DNA of 64,000 nt from Papaver somniferum (lineage: Eukaryota; Streptophyta; Magnoliopsida; Ranunculales; Papaveraceae), in contig NW_020650970.1 of assembly GCF_003573695.1 (NCBI RefSeq), forward strand, positions 940,665-1,004,664, given 5' to 3'. Both the position numbers and the translations under genes were made by a program. The notes beneath the pieces were generated by a model, which searched no databases, had not been told where the DNA came from, and worked only from the letters and a program-made list of their open reading frames with translations. This document shows, in pieces, positions 11,533-23,198 of the stretch (position 1 is its first letter; every line of letters starts with the position of its first letter).

Positions 11533-12499
11533 TCCCTTAGATTGTTTCTAGACCATCTTCTATTCTTCCGAAAGGCAATTCGTCACAATTTCAGCAAACC
11601 TCTCTGGAATCAATCTGAATTACAGTAAGATAAATAGATACAAGAGAAGCTCAATGAAGCTTGAATACCCCCTACTCACCGGCAAACGTTTCCTTGGGTT
11701 ACAAGGAAGCACGCTCAGCTTACACTAATCATTATGAACTTCGAGTTAGGCTTAATAAAGAAACCAATATGTTTTTTAAACTACTTTCGTATTAAGCTCG
11801 TTACTCCAATTGGTCTCGTTATAGTCAAAATTTTAAGGCTTACGTTCGCGTAGGTTATGTGTTCCTAAGGCGAGAAAGAAGGAAACAATGATGAAATCTG
11901 AGTCCTTATCTTGATTTGGTCAGTCCTTTCCATTTACTAGAAAATTAAACTGAGTTCAGAACTCAACCTATATGCATTACAAAATCATCCAGTAAACCCG
12001 CTGACAGGGGATTCACAGGTGTGTAGAATTCTTACCTCCCATTCCTGACGGGGGATGAACCGCGTTAAAGTCGACTCGGGCCACCGACTCCTATATCAGT
12101 GTACGAACCCGAGGGGCCGGGACAATATCATAATTTTCGTCCTTCCCTGTGCAGTTTATATTTAAACTAACTCTTCCTTAGGGTTTTAAAAATAAAGTCC
12201 AATGTCTAAAATTTAAAGCTCAAAAGTGTCTAAAAATAAAAGATTACAAAAACAAAATCCTAAAGACAGTTTTAAATATAAAAAAAAAAATCAAATAAAG
12301 TAAAAATAAAGTAATTATGTGCAAAAGTCTTCCTCTTCACTCTTTTTGGATTTATCTTTCTTTTCTTCTTTGGCTTCGCCTTTCTTTTCAACACTCTTTC
12401 CTTTTTTCTTTAGCTCAGCTCCAAATCTGAAAGTAAACAGAAAATACCAAACGCATAAAAAAGAACAAAAATATAATAAAAACAGAAACCTAAAAACAA
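11533..12499 (-). repeat. E1 5' leader
   Basis: Noncoding leader between the E1 primer site and the E2 insertion point, homologous to 8988-9975. It is A-rich near 12180-12310 and gives no convincing open frame. Confidence 0.65.
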
Positions 12500-12518
12500 G
12501 TCCGCGTCGGAGGCGCCA
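12500..12518 (-). other. Primer-binding site of E1
   Basis: Minus strand TGGCGCCTCCGACGCGGAC, five bases inside the LTR end at 12524. It has the same layout and almost the same sequence as the E2 primer site. Confidence 0.65.
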
Positions 12519-12523
12519 AAAAT

Positions 12524-14043
12524 TGATCGAATTTTAAATAGTGGTAAATAAAGTTGTCATTCACTCGGACTTGATGCGATTGATTTCTGATTTAATAAAC
12601 GAAAATACTAAAAATAAAGAAAATATATACAAAATATGTCACAGGATGAAGAATATACTGGGATTCAGGATTTCACTGTTTTTCATATTCAAGTGGTTCA
12701 GAAATTAATCCTAGGCAATTATGGCTCAAAATAAATGAAATATTAACTCTATTCTTTACCAATGTAGATTTCATTAAATATTAGTTGTATATTGTAAGCA
12801 TGAAGCATCAAAATTACCTAGAACTAAGCATGTATCATCAAACAAAGTGACAAATAATTAATTGAAATCATAAATCATTAAAAATCTGTGGAAAAGTAAA
12901 TAAAACAATTAATCAAATTACCACATTGACAAAATACAGCTTCCTCTGTCGTCCCAGTGTTGGGGTTTAGCTCCACATGGTGAAAACATACTCAAAAAGA
13001 TAACTCATAACTCAAATAGTGTTTTTATTGAAGAAATATTAGAAAACAGAGATTTGCAATACTAAGGGTGTTGCAAAACCCATTGTTTCAATGTCCGATA
13101 AAAGAGAAGTGATGTAGTCAATGTTCAACTGTCGCTGGAAAGATTGTTGCAAAACCGAGAAAAGACCATGACTGTCTTTCTCAGCCTAATGTTCTTCGTG
13201 TTTTCTTCTTCGCAGCAGCAGAGAAATCTTCTTTGCAGCTCTCAAACTCACTCTCTAGCCTCCCCTAACTCTCCATAGATCGTCTCTGACTTCTAACACC
13301 CCATTTTATACTCGACATGTTTTAAAATATCAAATCTAACGCGTTGGTTACACAATATAGATTGAGTCAAACTTCCGCAGCTTCCAATAATAACTCAACA
13401 ACGTAAAATCTCGAGAGTTTTTCACGTCCCCTGCTGCATCGAGATTCATGATTCCTTCCTTTTTTTAACGATTCCAATTGACTTACCATTACTGTTTGAC
13501 CGAAACAGGACATATCCAACCAATTCCTCCAATTAAGTCTCACTAAATCTCTCAGTAATCAATACAGGAATCCGAGTTTATCGTACGTCTATGTTTCGTC
13601 TATCTTGCCCAATTTATACCAATAAAACACATATACCATCCCTGTTTATCTCTCACAAGTCCATCCCACCGAGTTTCGGCGATTGAGTCTCTCTAAAGTA
13701 CTTCCATAATTCCAACCCAAATATGGCAATCACTGCAACAAATTTCCCGCCAAAACAAATTTTAAAATGTTGAAGATGAAGTGTCCCTAACCAAAACGCG
13801 TGCGCCTTTAGCAGATGGGGTGCTTTGGGGTGTGAATAGCGGACGGGTGCCCCTTACCAATTGAGGTTCCCCTTATCCAAAGTAGGGGTCCGTTTAGCAG
13901 TTGTCCTCCGGGGTGTATTTCACAACTTTTCGAGCTGATTCTTGCATAAATGTTTATTTCCCAAAAATACCTACAAACATGTTTATTAGTGTCAAAATGA
14001 GTCCCAACTAATGTAGTTATGAGTGAAAATGTGTCGCATTTAC
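12524..14043 (-). repeat. E1 right LTR (5' LTR), truncated at 14043
   Basis: Starts TGATCGAATTTTAAATAG next to the primer site. Its second half (13155-14040) matches 1-1009. It ends at TTTACGCGTTGA, whereas the left LTR continues for over 300 bases of tandem units, so the end is missing. The following bases belong to LINE L-A. Confidence 0.75.
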
Positions 14044-15850
14044 GCGTTGAACCCCCTTTTGGTTACCATAACTTGGTTTATTCCTGAAATTGAAAAAATA
14101 TTTAATGTTGGTATGTTGGAGGTGATGTTGATTAAGGATGGTCCTGTTGGTAAGGAATTAATTTGTGCTGGAAACAACGAAGAATAAATTACTGAAGACT
14201 TTGTTTTTGTATACAAAAAGGTTAGTAGAGAGTCAAGAATCAAATATCCTCAGATTGAAGGTCTCTCATTCCTTGGTTCTTTTTTTTTTAAAGAAGATGG
14301 TGCTGAAGAACTACAAGATACCTCATGGATGTCTGGAAATGCATCATTAATCTTTAGCTTTGAATCTTACTCTTGTACCAATTCTGAATCTTGTCCAACC
14401 CCAATACACACATCACCTGATATTGAAGATACAGAATCGATCTCCAATTTTCCATCCGAATTTTCCATTACTGAAATTAAAGACGAAGGTCCACCTGGTT
14501 TCTCTCACAGTTTACAAACATCTAGTAATCCCAAAAAAAGTTGATTAGGGAACGTAAAAGGATGGTTATTTCTCCAAATGATGAAGTATCTTGCTTAACA
14601 CCTAGATCTACCAGAGGTAAGGGTAAATGCAGTTCTCAATGAATCTAAGTTTTTTATCATGGAATGTTTCCGGTCTTCAATCTGATTATCGCAGGGTAGT
14701 AGTTAAAAATCTCATTAAAACAACTAAGGCTTCACTAATGTTTCTGCAAGAAACTATATTAGAGGAATGTAAAAACAAAGACATATAGCAGATTTGTGGT
14801 TCTAACAATTTTGGGTAGGTTGCTCAGAATTCTATTGGTAAGTCTGGTAGGATGTTGATTTTGTGGAATTTGGATGTTTTTGAAGTAATATTGGCCTTCG
14901 AGGGTAATTATACACTTTCTGTGGAGGGATTTTTCATAAATGATGGATTCACTTGTTGTCTTACAAATGTGTATGGGCCAAATCATTACAGCGATAAAGA
15001 TGATTTTTGGGAGGAAATGTCAGCCGTTAGAAGAATGTGGACAACAGTCCTTTGGGTACTAGGTGGAGACTTTAATGTGGGTGTTTTGAAAAAAAGAAGA
15101 ACTGCAGAAGAAGTACCAAAAGCATGCTTAATTTTGTCGAGTTCATTACCGAGAATGAGCTGATAAATTTGCCTTTAAAAGGAGCAAGATTTACTTTGAC
15201 TAGTGGTACAGACAACCAAACTCTCTGTAGGCTTGACATATTTTAAGTTACATCAGATTTTGAGCAAAAATTTACATTGGTTACTCAAGTTGCTCTTTTT
15301 AGACCCTCAGATCATCTGCCTCTACTTCTTGATACTATGGATGCTTCACGGGCCCCTCCTCCCTTCAGATTTGAGGCAATGTGGTTTTTGGTTCCAGGGT
15401 TCGTGGAAATGGTTCAACAATGGTGGAGTAATTATTCTTTCTCCGGTACACCTAGCTCTAGTTTATGGTTTAAGTTAGAAGCCCTTAAAAAGGATTTGAG
15501 GAAATGGAACAGAGAAGTCTTGGGAGATCTCAAACTAAAGAAGCAAAAGTTATTTCATGATATTGAATCAGTGGATAGGCTTGAAGAAAGACAAAGGTGT
15601 AACGATGATCAGAAGTCCAGGAGGCTAGAGGCTAAAGTTGAGTTTGAACAAGTCACATTAATGCTAGAAAGATCTATCAGGCAGAATTCTAGGATACAGT
15701 GGCTCAAAGAAGGAGATAAAAATACTTCATTTTTTCATGGTTTTGCTTCTACTAGAAGGTGATTAAATAGAATGAAACATCTTATGGTGGATGGGGTTTT
15801 GACGAATGATAGGGAGAAAATCAAGAAAACATCATTGACTACTTTAAGGA
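14044..15850 (+). mobile_element. LINE L-A, first segment (ORF1 tail, endonuclease, start of RT)
   Basis: Plant L1-type LINE on the plus strand, entering in ORF1. A short ORF1 C-terminal frame can be read at 14329-14544. ORF2 begins at the ATG at 14639 with MNLSFLSWNVSGLQ, the start of an apurinic endonuclease domain. It has stops soon after (near 14787 and 14817), GGDFNVG near 15062 with a frame break, and then the open frame 15277-15762 ending in WLKEGDKNTSFFHGFASTRR, the linker before the polymerase. A TGA follows directly. The segment ends at TTTAAGGA (15843-15850), the left copy of the L-B duplication. The element continues at 22413 and again at 27998. Confidence 0.8.
14639..15850 (+). 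pseudogene. L-A ORF2, endonuclease part, decayed
   Basis: The endonuclease/exonuclease/phosphatase signature is spread over broken frames: FLSWNVSGLQ at the start, FLQET near 14740, NVYGPNHYSDKDDFWEEMS near 14970, LGGDFNVG near 15060 and SDHLPLLLD near 15310. At least three stops and one frame change are present. In an active LINE this domain nicks the target DNA. It is dead here, and it continues into the second segment at 22413 after removal of L-B. Confidence 0.75.
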
Positions 15851-16100
15851 TGAAATACCTCTTAATTTTTCATGAATCCAGCCTCCTAGAAATTCCGGCA
15901 TCCAAGGACGGGGCAGCGGTGCTGTTTTTTCCCCTTGGGTCTGAGTCTTTTGGGAGTGTGCTGATTGACTCCTTCCGGCGACTAAGGACGGGTCTGGTAT
16001 CGATCCTTCCCCTTAGGTCCGAGGTACTTGGTCAGTGGGATTCATGGTGGTAATTCTCCACTTTTCTTTTGGAGCGTTCGATCTGTGGTAAGGTTCAGGG

Positions 16101-18625
16101 ATGTCAACATATTATGCTCAAGTGTGGGATAAGAATTTTGAAGTATGTATGTTCTGGAAAGAGATTAAACCCAAAGTTACAATTATCGAGAGATCAAATG
16201 GATATACAAACTCTTGCATTAATCCATTCGAGGGAGCATTATGGCTTCTCAATACAATCAGGGAAGCAAAATCTAGAGGTCAAAGCACAAACAAGCCGTA
16301 TCAATGGAGATTTCCTTTAGTACATGGATCTGCTCTATTATTGATTGAGAGAAGAAATAGCAGGGGGAAATATATTGATGTTGATTGGTTTACCGGTAAT
16401 AGTCGTGAAAAGGTTCATCACCTGGTGATCCCGGAAGGTTATAAACAGGAAGGATGGAGGAATTTTATAGGTCTGCTGCAAATGGGTTTTAACAAATATG
16501 AGGATTTTCACCAGCGGGGAGCGGCTAAAAACAAAATTGAATCTTTGAAGCTTAACAATGAATGGCCAGAGTTGCGGAGCCAGAATACTCATGGAGGAAA
16601 TATCAAAATCAAAGGAGTAGGTGGGAATACTTCATATGTAACAGTTGCAACAAGAGAAGGTCCACAAATCTCGTATGAAGGGAGAGAGAGAACTTTTGAT
16701 CATTGGGATGAAGTTATCACTTGTACCGTGGAGCCAAAACCGTTAGAGTGGAGGATGGTGGAAGATCGTATTAAAGCGACTTTCCATATTCAAGAACAGT
16801 TTAAGATCAGTATTTTTTCTGAGAATATGGGGGTATTGTTCATTAAATCAGTTAAAGATCATGATATGTTGATTAACCAAAAATTCATTGCTTTCTTAAG
16901 TGGTGAAATCAAGTTCTCCCGATGGTTGCCATCAGTAAATGCTATCAATTCCTCCATTAATGACAAAAAGGTATGGATATCTCTGGTTGGAGTACCTTTT
17001 CACTTATGGTCCAAAAATACAGTGGAAGTAATTACCAAAAAACATGTCTCAATCATTGAGATCGACTTTAATGAGCTTGGAGGAATAAAGGTTCTTATTA
17101 ATTGCAAAAGCAGTGTCAATGATTTGCCACACATTGTGACATTGAATGAGGAGGGTTTGATTTTCACGGTGGGAATTGTAGTACTTGATTTGAAGCCGGC
17201 ATACCACTCTGGTAACGGGGAAGATAAGGGCAAAGAGGTTGTTGACAATAAAGTTGTTCCGAATAAAGATAAGGCGTATAGTAGATCCCATGTGGGAAAG
17301 AGAGAGTTTGACAGAGGAAAGAAGGTATACGACATGAATGAGAGTCATCATCCTAGTCAACTAATAGCTCAAAAAGGGGACGGTGATGTGATTACTCAGG
17401 AAAACATAGATAAGTGGAAGAGCCAGAAGGACCATCAACTAAATAAAAGAACTCGGTCAGATGCGTACTATGAGAAGAAAAAGGCAAGGAAAAGGAGAAA
17501 TAAATTGAGAAAGAGAAACAACATTAAGCAAAACAAGAAGAACACAGAAGATGGAGACGTTGGCACCACTAGAACCACACAAATGGGGGAGGACGGAGCA
17601 GCCTCTGGGGTCGTAAATACATCCAAGGGGTCGAAGAAACATTGGGTAATTGTAGCTGACGGCAGAGCATCGTCAACAGACAATCTTATAGCTGACGACA
17701 GAGTAAGTTCGACAGACAAACTCCAAGATCAGATAACACAGAACAAAAACAAGGGCCCTTTGGTAGAAGAAGACCAAGTCCATCTTGGCACGGTACAACA
17801 GATTTCTGTAAAATCCCATCTTGAGCAAGGTGGTTCAATTTATTTCGATAGAGCTCAACTCCCTTTCTCTGATTTTAGTTCATATGGTGCTGATAATTCT
17901 TTTTCGCAAATAAAGAACATACAAAATTGGAGGGGGATGTTTTTAGGGATTGCAATGAACAAATGATGCTAGTTGCTAGGGTATAATACCAAGATCAATT
18001 TCATGAACCCCTAGATGTTATCCCTCTTTCTCAGAGACACCCTAATTTCTCAAATGAAGATGATTTTTGCGCATCAGCTGCCGAGGAGGAAGAAGAAGAA
18101 AATGAAGTTTTTTTCGAATTAGAAGCCCCAAAAGGTGAACAATCTTCAAATGAAGAGTCCGTAAGACAACAATTTCAGCTTATAGAGGGAGATGCAAATT
18201 TCAAACGGGTAAAGGAGCAACTTTGCAGGGCTTTTAAGGTTGTTGGAGGTCTTATGGGGTTACCGGTCAAGGTCAAAGAAGATGCAATTCATGATAGTAT
18301 TATGAATGCTCTTAAAGAAGCGTTTCTCAAGGAAAATTCAACTAATTTCACTAGAAGAGAGAAGGGTTTTGTGGGAGGAGGAATATCAGATGAGTCTTTA
18401 GAAGGAGTTCAATTTCTTTTACAGGACAAAGAAGGAGATTTTGAAGTGAGTGACGAAGAGGAAGATTTTGGCTCCCAAGACGAGATTTCTGGCGAAGTCG
18501 AAATTGTTTTAACTCCTAGAGCTGCCAGGGAGAAATCCCGTTTTTCTAGTCTGCTAAATTATCTTACTCCATCGGGATCCAGGGAGGAACGAAGGGCGAG
18601 AGATAAGGGAAGTCGTTTGAAATGA
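16101..18625 (+). pseudogene. L-B ORF1, LINE RNA-binding protein (DUF4283-like), one frameshift
   Basis: The first open part, 16101-17966, is 621 residues. The N-terminal portion includes VHHLVIPEGYKQEGWRNFIG, as seen in plant LINE ORF1 proteins. Residues 210-370 hold a DUF4283-like domain with VWISLVGVPFHLWSK and LGGIKVLINC. A basic stretch follows (KKKARKRRNKLRKRN). Near 17950 the frame changes. An acidic segment EEEEEENEVFFELEAPKG then leads into the open frame ending at 18625 (…LTPSGSREERRARDKG). ORF1 proteins of L1-type LINEs bind the element RNA in the cytoplasm and form the transposition particle. The start at 16101 is the first ATG of the long frame. The stop TGA overlaps the ORF2 start. 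Confidence 0.75.
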
Positions 18626-21600
18626 CGAACAAAATTATTTCTTGGAATCTAAGGGGTTTAGGTGATGTGAATAAGAGAATTGTTGTTAACTCAGTCCTCT
18701 CAAAATGGAATGCTGACATAGTGTTGCTTCAAGAAACAAAATTGGAAGATATGACAGAAATGATAAGGAAGGAAATCTGGAATAAGCCAAGCGCAAAATT
18801 TTGCTTCAAACCATCTGAAGTCACTAAAGGAGGGATATGTATTATGTGGGATGGAGATAAATTTGATATGGTGGACAGTTTACATGGTATTTTCTCTCTC
18901 TCGTGTATGTTTAGATGTACTGCAAACAATTTTGAGTTCTTTGTATCTTCTGTTTACGCTCCTAATGATCGAAAAGAAAGGCGTACTCTTTAGAGGGATC
19001 TAGGAGAAGTGTTGGGAATTTGGGATATTCCGGGGTGTCTTGGTGGCGACTGGAATGTAATATCAACTCTTGAAGAAAAGAATAGACAAGGAACTCTATC
19101 TCGTGCTATGCGGAATTTCAACCAGTTCATGTCAGATTTTAACCTTGTTGATATACCGTTATGTGGGGGCAAAGTACACTTGGTATAATTTTCAGGACCC
19201 TCCTACTTGCACTCGTATCGATAGATTCTTGCTGAACTCAAAGTGGAACAACTACTTCCCAGGTACTACTCAAATTGCAAAGCTGAGGCCTGTGTCAGAT
19301 CATATTCCTCTCTTATTATCTACTGAAATGGGCGACAGTGGTCCAAGGCCGAAAAAGTTCGAGCTAATGTGTCTGGAGGATGAAGAACTTCCAAATTTGA
19401 TGAAGGAGTGGTGGGAAAATCTTAATTTTATGGGTAATCCAGGGTTCATATTTTGCAAAAAACTAATGGCTATTAAAGATCTTTTGAACACTTGGAACAA
19501 AGAAATTTTTGGGAGGGTGGATCAGGTTATGCAAGAGCTGTTAGTTAAAATTAAAAACTTGGATGAAAAGGACGCGGAGGGTACAACAACAGAAGAGGAC
19601 AGGATTTTGAGAGTAAATTTGAAGTCTGATTATTGTGGGTGGGCTTTACTGGAAGATAAAAGAAAGAAGCAAAAAGCTAAAGATCATTGGCTTCAAGATG
19701 GAGACAAAAATTCAAGTTATTTTCATAAATTTGCAAATGGAAAAAGAAGACTAAATAACATAGGGTGCTTGAAAGTGGATGGTGAGTTAACAGAGGACAA
19801 GCGGAGAATATCACATCACTTGAAACATTTCTATGAGGAGTTGTACAAGGAAGAAGATCGTAATAGACCTTTCATGGAGGAATTGCAGTTCACTACTCTC
19901 GATATGGAGGATTGTCGAAGTCTAGAACGTCCAATCACCGATGAAGACGTCAAGATGGCTATCAAGGAAATGGGTAAGACCAGAGCCCCAGGACCAGATG
20001 GCTTTCCTGTAGAGTTCTATGTTCACTTCTGGGATATCATCAAGGTGGACTACATGAGGTTCGTGAAATTCTTCGAGGAAAAAAACTTTATGGATTGGAG
20101 AGCAAATAATACTTTCATTCGTCTTATCCCTAAAAGGACTACAGTCGAAGATGTCAAAGACTTTAGGCCGATCAGTTTGATTAATACTTCATACAAGATT
20201 GTGACCCATGTTTTATCCTCCCGGCTGAAGCTAGTTCTTCCAAAAATAATTTCGGAAACTCAAGCTGCTTTTGTGGCGAAGAGACATATTTTTGACAGTA
20301 TTCTCATGGCCAATGAGTGCATTGATTCAAGGTTAAAGTCTAAGAATCCAGGGTGGGTCTTCAAGATAGATGTTGAGAAAGCTTACGATAAGGTGAGCTG
20401 GGATTTTTTGGACAAGGTGATGCAAAGAATGGGTTTTGGGATAAAGTGGAGAAGATGTATTCAGACTTATGTATCAACTCCGCGTTTTTCAATTCTATTG
20501 AATGGGAGTCCAGGCGACATGTTCAAATGCTCTAGAGGGTTGCGTCAAGGAGACCCTTTGTCACCTTTCCTCTTTACTCTGGTCATGGAGGCTTTCAACA
20601 AAATGATCTTCAAACTGGACGAAAATGATTTATATAAGGGTTTTCGCGTTCGCCATAATGGAACTCAAGTGTCTCACTTACTATTTGCGGATGATACCCT
20701 AGTATTTTCATCGGATTCCGTTCAACAAATTCACTACATTAGTGCCTCCCTTATTTGCTTTCGTTTGTGCTCGGGTTTAAGTATCAATGCTACCAAGAGC
20801 ACTGCTGTTGGAATGGGCGAAACTCATTGTCAACAGCCTGTAGTTTCGAGTTTAGGGTGCACTATCACAGATTTCCCTATACCTTACTTGGGAATGCCAG
20901 CCGGGGCCTCATCCAGATGTAGAAGAATTTGGGATGCTGTCATTGAAAATTGTGAGGCAAGACTTCAAGGGTGGATGGGCAGATGCTTGACATACGGAGG
21001 AAAATTAATATTAATCAAATTATTTCTTAGTGCAATTGCAATCTTCATGATGTCGGTTTACTCAATTCCAAAATTTGTGGCGAAAAGACTAAACGGTATT
21101 ATGCGAAACTTCCTGTGGAAAGGAACTTCAGAAGCTAAGAAGTACCCCTTGGTGGCTTGGAGAAAGGTTTGCACCGATAAAGACAAGGTAGGGCTTGGTA
21201 TTAGAGACTTAATCACCATGAATTACTCTCTGTTATGTAAGTGGTTATTGATATATTCTGTGGAACAAATAGCGCTTTGGAGAATCTTAATATATGAGAA
21301 GTACAGTGCTGCTGTTTTGGGGTGGGATACCAAGATCCCAAAGACTGCTTATGGAAATAGCATTTGGCGGGGTGTGTGCAACAGGATGTCAAAGTTCAAA
21401 CAGGGGATCATCTACAAAGTGGGCAAAAGAAATAGAACCCTTTTTTGGCTAGACCATTGGATGGGTGAGGGGACCTTTCAAGCTACTTTTCCAAATCTAT
21501 ACAGGGTCTCTAGGAAAAAACAACACCTAGTGAGCTAATTTTACTCCATAGATACAAATGGGCAAGTTAATTGGAACCTAGACTTGAGGAGGAGGCTGAC

Positions 21601-22222
21601 AAACAATGAGATTATAGAAGCGTCAGCTCTTACAAATCAGATTCATTCTTTCACTCCCACTTTGGAAGAGGACGCAAGGCATTGGAAATGGACGAAAGAC
21701 GGTATCTTCACGATAAGATCTTGCTACTCGGCTTTAGAAAACCATGTTTCTTCTTTTGATTTCCCTTCTACTGTTGTGTGGACTAATAATGTACCACCTA
21801 AAGTGTGTTTCTTCACATGGATGGTACATCATAATTCCATCTTAACTCAAGACAATCTAACTAAAAGGGGAAGAACTTTGGTTAACCGTTGTTGTATGTG
21901 TAAAATAGATTTAGAGTCCATAGACCACATGTTCATTCACTGCAAGGTTGCGTCTGAGATATGGAATAGATTGTTCAATGACTTTGGATTTAGCTGGGTA
22001 CAGTGTGGAGATATAAAGGACTTTTACAAGGGTTTTAGCAAGAAAATCTTTTCTGATAATGGTAACTACATATGGGAAGTTCTGTCGTTTGCAGTTTGCT
22101 GGACCTTGTGGAAAGAGCGAAATCAACGTATGTTCTGTGAAGGGGCTAGGGAGGAGGGGGTGCATAGTATTATCTTAAACATAAAAAGCAATCATTTTGT
22201 ATTGTTCTCACTACTCTCATAG
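18622..22222 (+). pseudogene. L-B ORF2, endonuclease-reverse transcriptase, three breaks
   Basis: Starts MTNKIISWNLRGLGDVNKR, an endonuclease domain, with LLQETK near residue 35. A TAG at 18991-18993 interrupts it and a frame change occurs near 19165. The open frame to 21538 then covers the linker (WLQDGDKNSSYFHKFANGKR) and the whole polymerase: RAPGPDGFPVEFY, DFRPISLINTSYK, FKIDVEKAYDKVSWDFLDK, GLRQGDPLSPFLF and the catalytic LLFADDTLVF (FADD at 20684-20695). After a TAA at 21536-21538 the same frame continues with a zinc-binding zf-RVT region (PPKVCFFTW, CCMCKIDLESIDHMFIHC) to the stop at 22222. It would nick target DNA and copy the element RNA there. Catalytic residues are kept, but the breaks prevent a single protein. 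Confidence 0.88.
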
Positions 22223-22404
22223 TCTTAAGAATGTTAGATTCGAAGAATTAGTCTTCAAATGTGAAGAATTAGTTAGGAGATAATTTCTTCTTGAGACATT
22301 GTTTTCAACTGTTATCTATAAAACAGTTCTGGGTTTGTAATTCTTTCATTCTTTTCTCCTATATATAAAATTATATTGTTTTGTTGATCAAAAAAAATAA
22401 TTTA

Positions 22405-22849
22405 TTTAAGGAAGATATGTTTAATAGACCATTAGTGGAAGAACTTGATTTTAAATGTATCTTTGAAGAAGAAGCTATTGATGTTGAACGGGATATATCC
22501 GAGAAGGAAATTATAGAATCCATAAATGATTTGGAAGCGTAAAAGCACATGGTCCAGATGGATATCCCATTATCTTCTTTAAAAAGTGCTGGTCTTTCCT
22601 TAAATAAGATATTATGGGTACAATTACAGAGTTTAATACAAAAGGTAAGATCGATTCCATCCACAACTCCACTTTCATTTCTCTTGTTCTTAAAAAGAAC
22701 CATGTTGAAAGTGTCCTTGATCTTAGACTCATTAGTCTTCTACAAGCATGTACAATATCATTTCAAAATTCCTTTCAAGTAGACTCAAAGTTTTAATCCC
22801 AAAAATCATTTATGAAACTCAGTTTGCATACGTAGAGGGAAGACAAATA
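22405..22849 (+). mobile_element. LINE L-A, second segment (RT N-terminal part)
   Basis: Continues the L-A frame after L-B with EDMFNRPLVEELDFKCIFEE, EIIESINDLEA, a stop, then KAHGPDGYP and, in broken frames, LIPKIIYETQFAYVEGRQI. These are polymerase blocks before the palm. The segment ends with the AAATA duplication (22845-22849), where E3 is inserted. The frame resumes at 27998 (HDIILIANELVD). Confidence 0.78.
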
Positions 22850-23169
22850 TGCTATGAAAGCAACAACTGATGAGAGGAACCCTAGATAAATCTGTTTCTT
22901 GCACTCAAGAAGACAGCCTACAACTTAACTCTTTTCATTCATAAGACAACGCAGAGAGTACAACTTCACTTAAATACCCATTCGTACAAACCCTAATCGA
23001 ATGAGTACTCTCAGCTTATCTCATCCGTTAATCTCTAATCTTATCTAAACATTAATTAAAGCTATTTATTACTAATTAAATTGCTAATTAAGTTATTGAT
23101 AATTAAGTAACCCCCTTCGAATAGATAAAGGCACCACTATTCTTCTCAGGGCTAGCCAGGGATATCACA
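22850..23169 (-). repeat. E3 left LTR (3' LTR)
   Basis: TGCTATGAAAGCAACAACTG to GGGATATCACA, about 96 percent identical by eye to 27676-27992. It is followed by TGCATTCCCCTAAATGAG, whose complement is the purine-rich priming tract. Confidence 0.9.
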
Positions 23170-23198
23170 GTGCATTCCCCTAAATGAGTTCCTTGTCC

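Larger units (their letters stand above)
1..14043 (-). mobile_element. E1: gag-only Ty3/gypsy-type LTR retrotransposon, old, nested host
   Basis: The element is read on the minus strand. The left (3') LTR runs off the window and ends at 1324. The right (5') LTR is 12524-14043. A primer-binding site lies just left of the right LTR at 12500-12518, and a purine-rich tract on the minus strand follows the left LTR at 1325-1338. The internal part is 1325-3222 plus 11533-12518, interrupted by E2. The only coding matter seen is a broken gag-like frame; no reverse transcriptase or integrase is present, so it is non-autonomous or deleted. The two LTRs differ at many sites over their shared part (1-1009 against about 13155-14040), which fits an age greater than that of E2. 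The right LTR stops abruptly at 14043, where LINE sequence begins. The size and PBS type suggest the Athila/Tat side of Ty3/gypsy, which is inference. Confidence 0.75.
15851..22404 (+). mobile_element. LINE L-B, near full length (6.55 kb), inserted in L-A
   Basis: Bounded by the 8-bp duplication TTTAAGGA (15843-15850 and 22405-22412). It has a 5' untranslated part of about 250 bases, ORF1 (16101-18625), ORF2 (18622-22222), a 3' untranslated part and an A-rich tail near 22390-22404. If L-B and one duplication copy are removed, the L-A frame reads through (IDYFK then EDMFNRP). ORF1 has one frame break. ORF2 has two nonsense codons and one frame break, so it is recent but inactive. The length is that of a complete plant L1. 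Confidence 0.88.
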
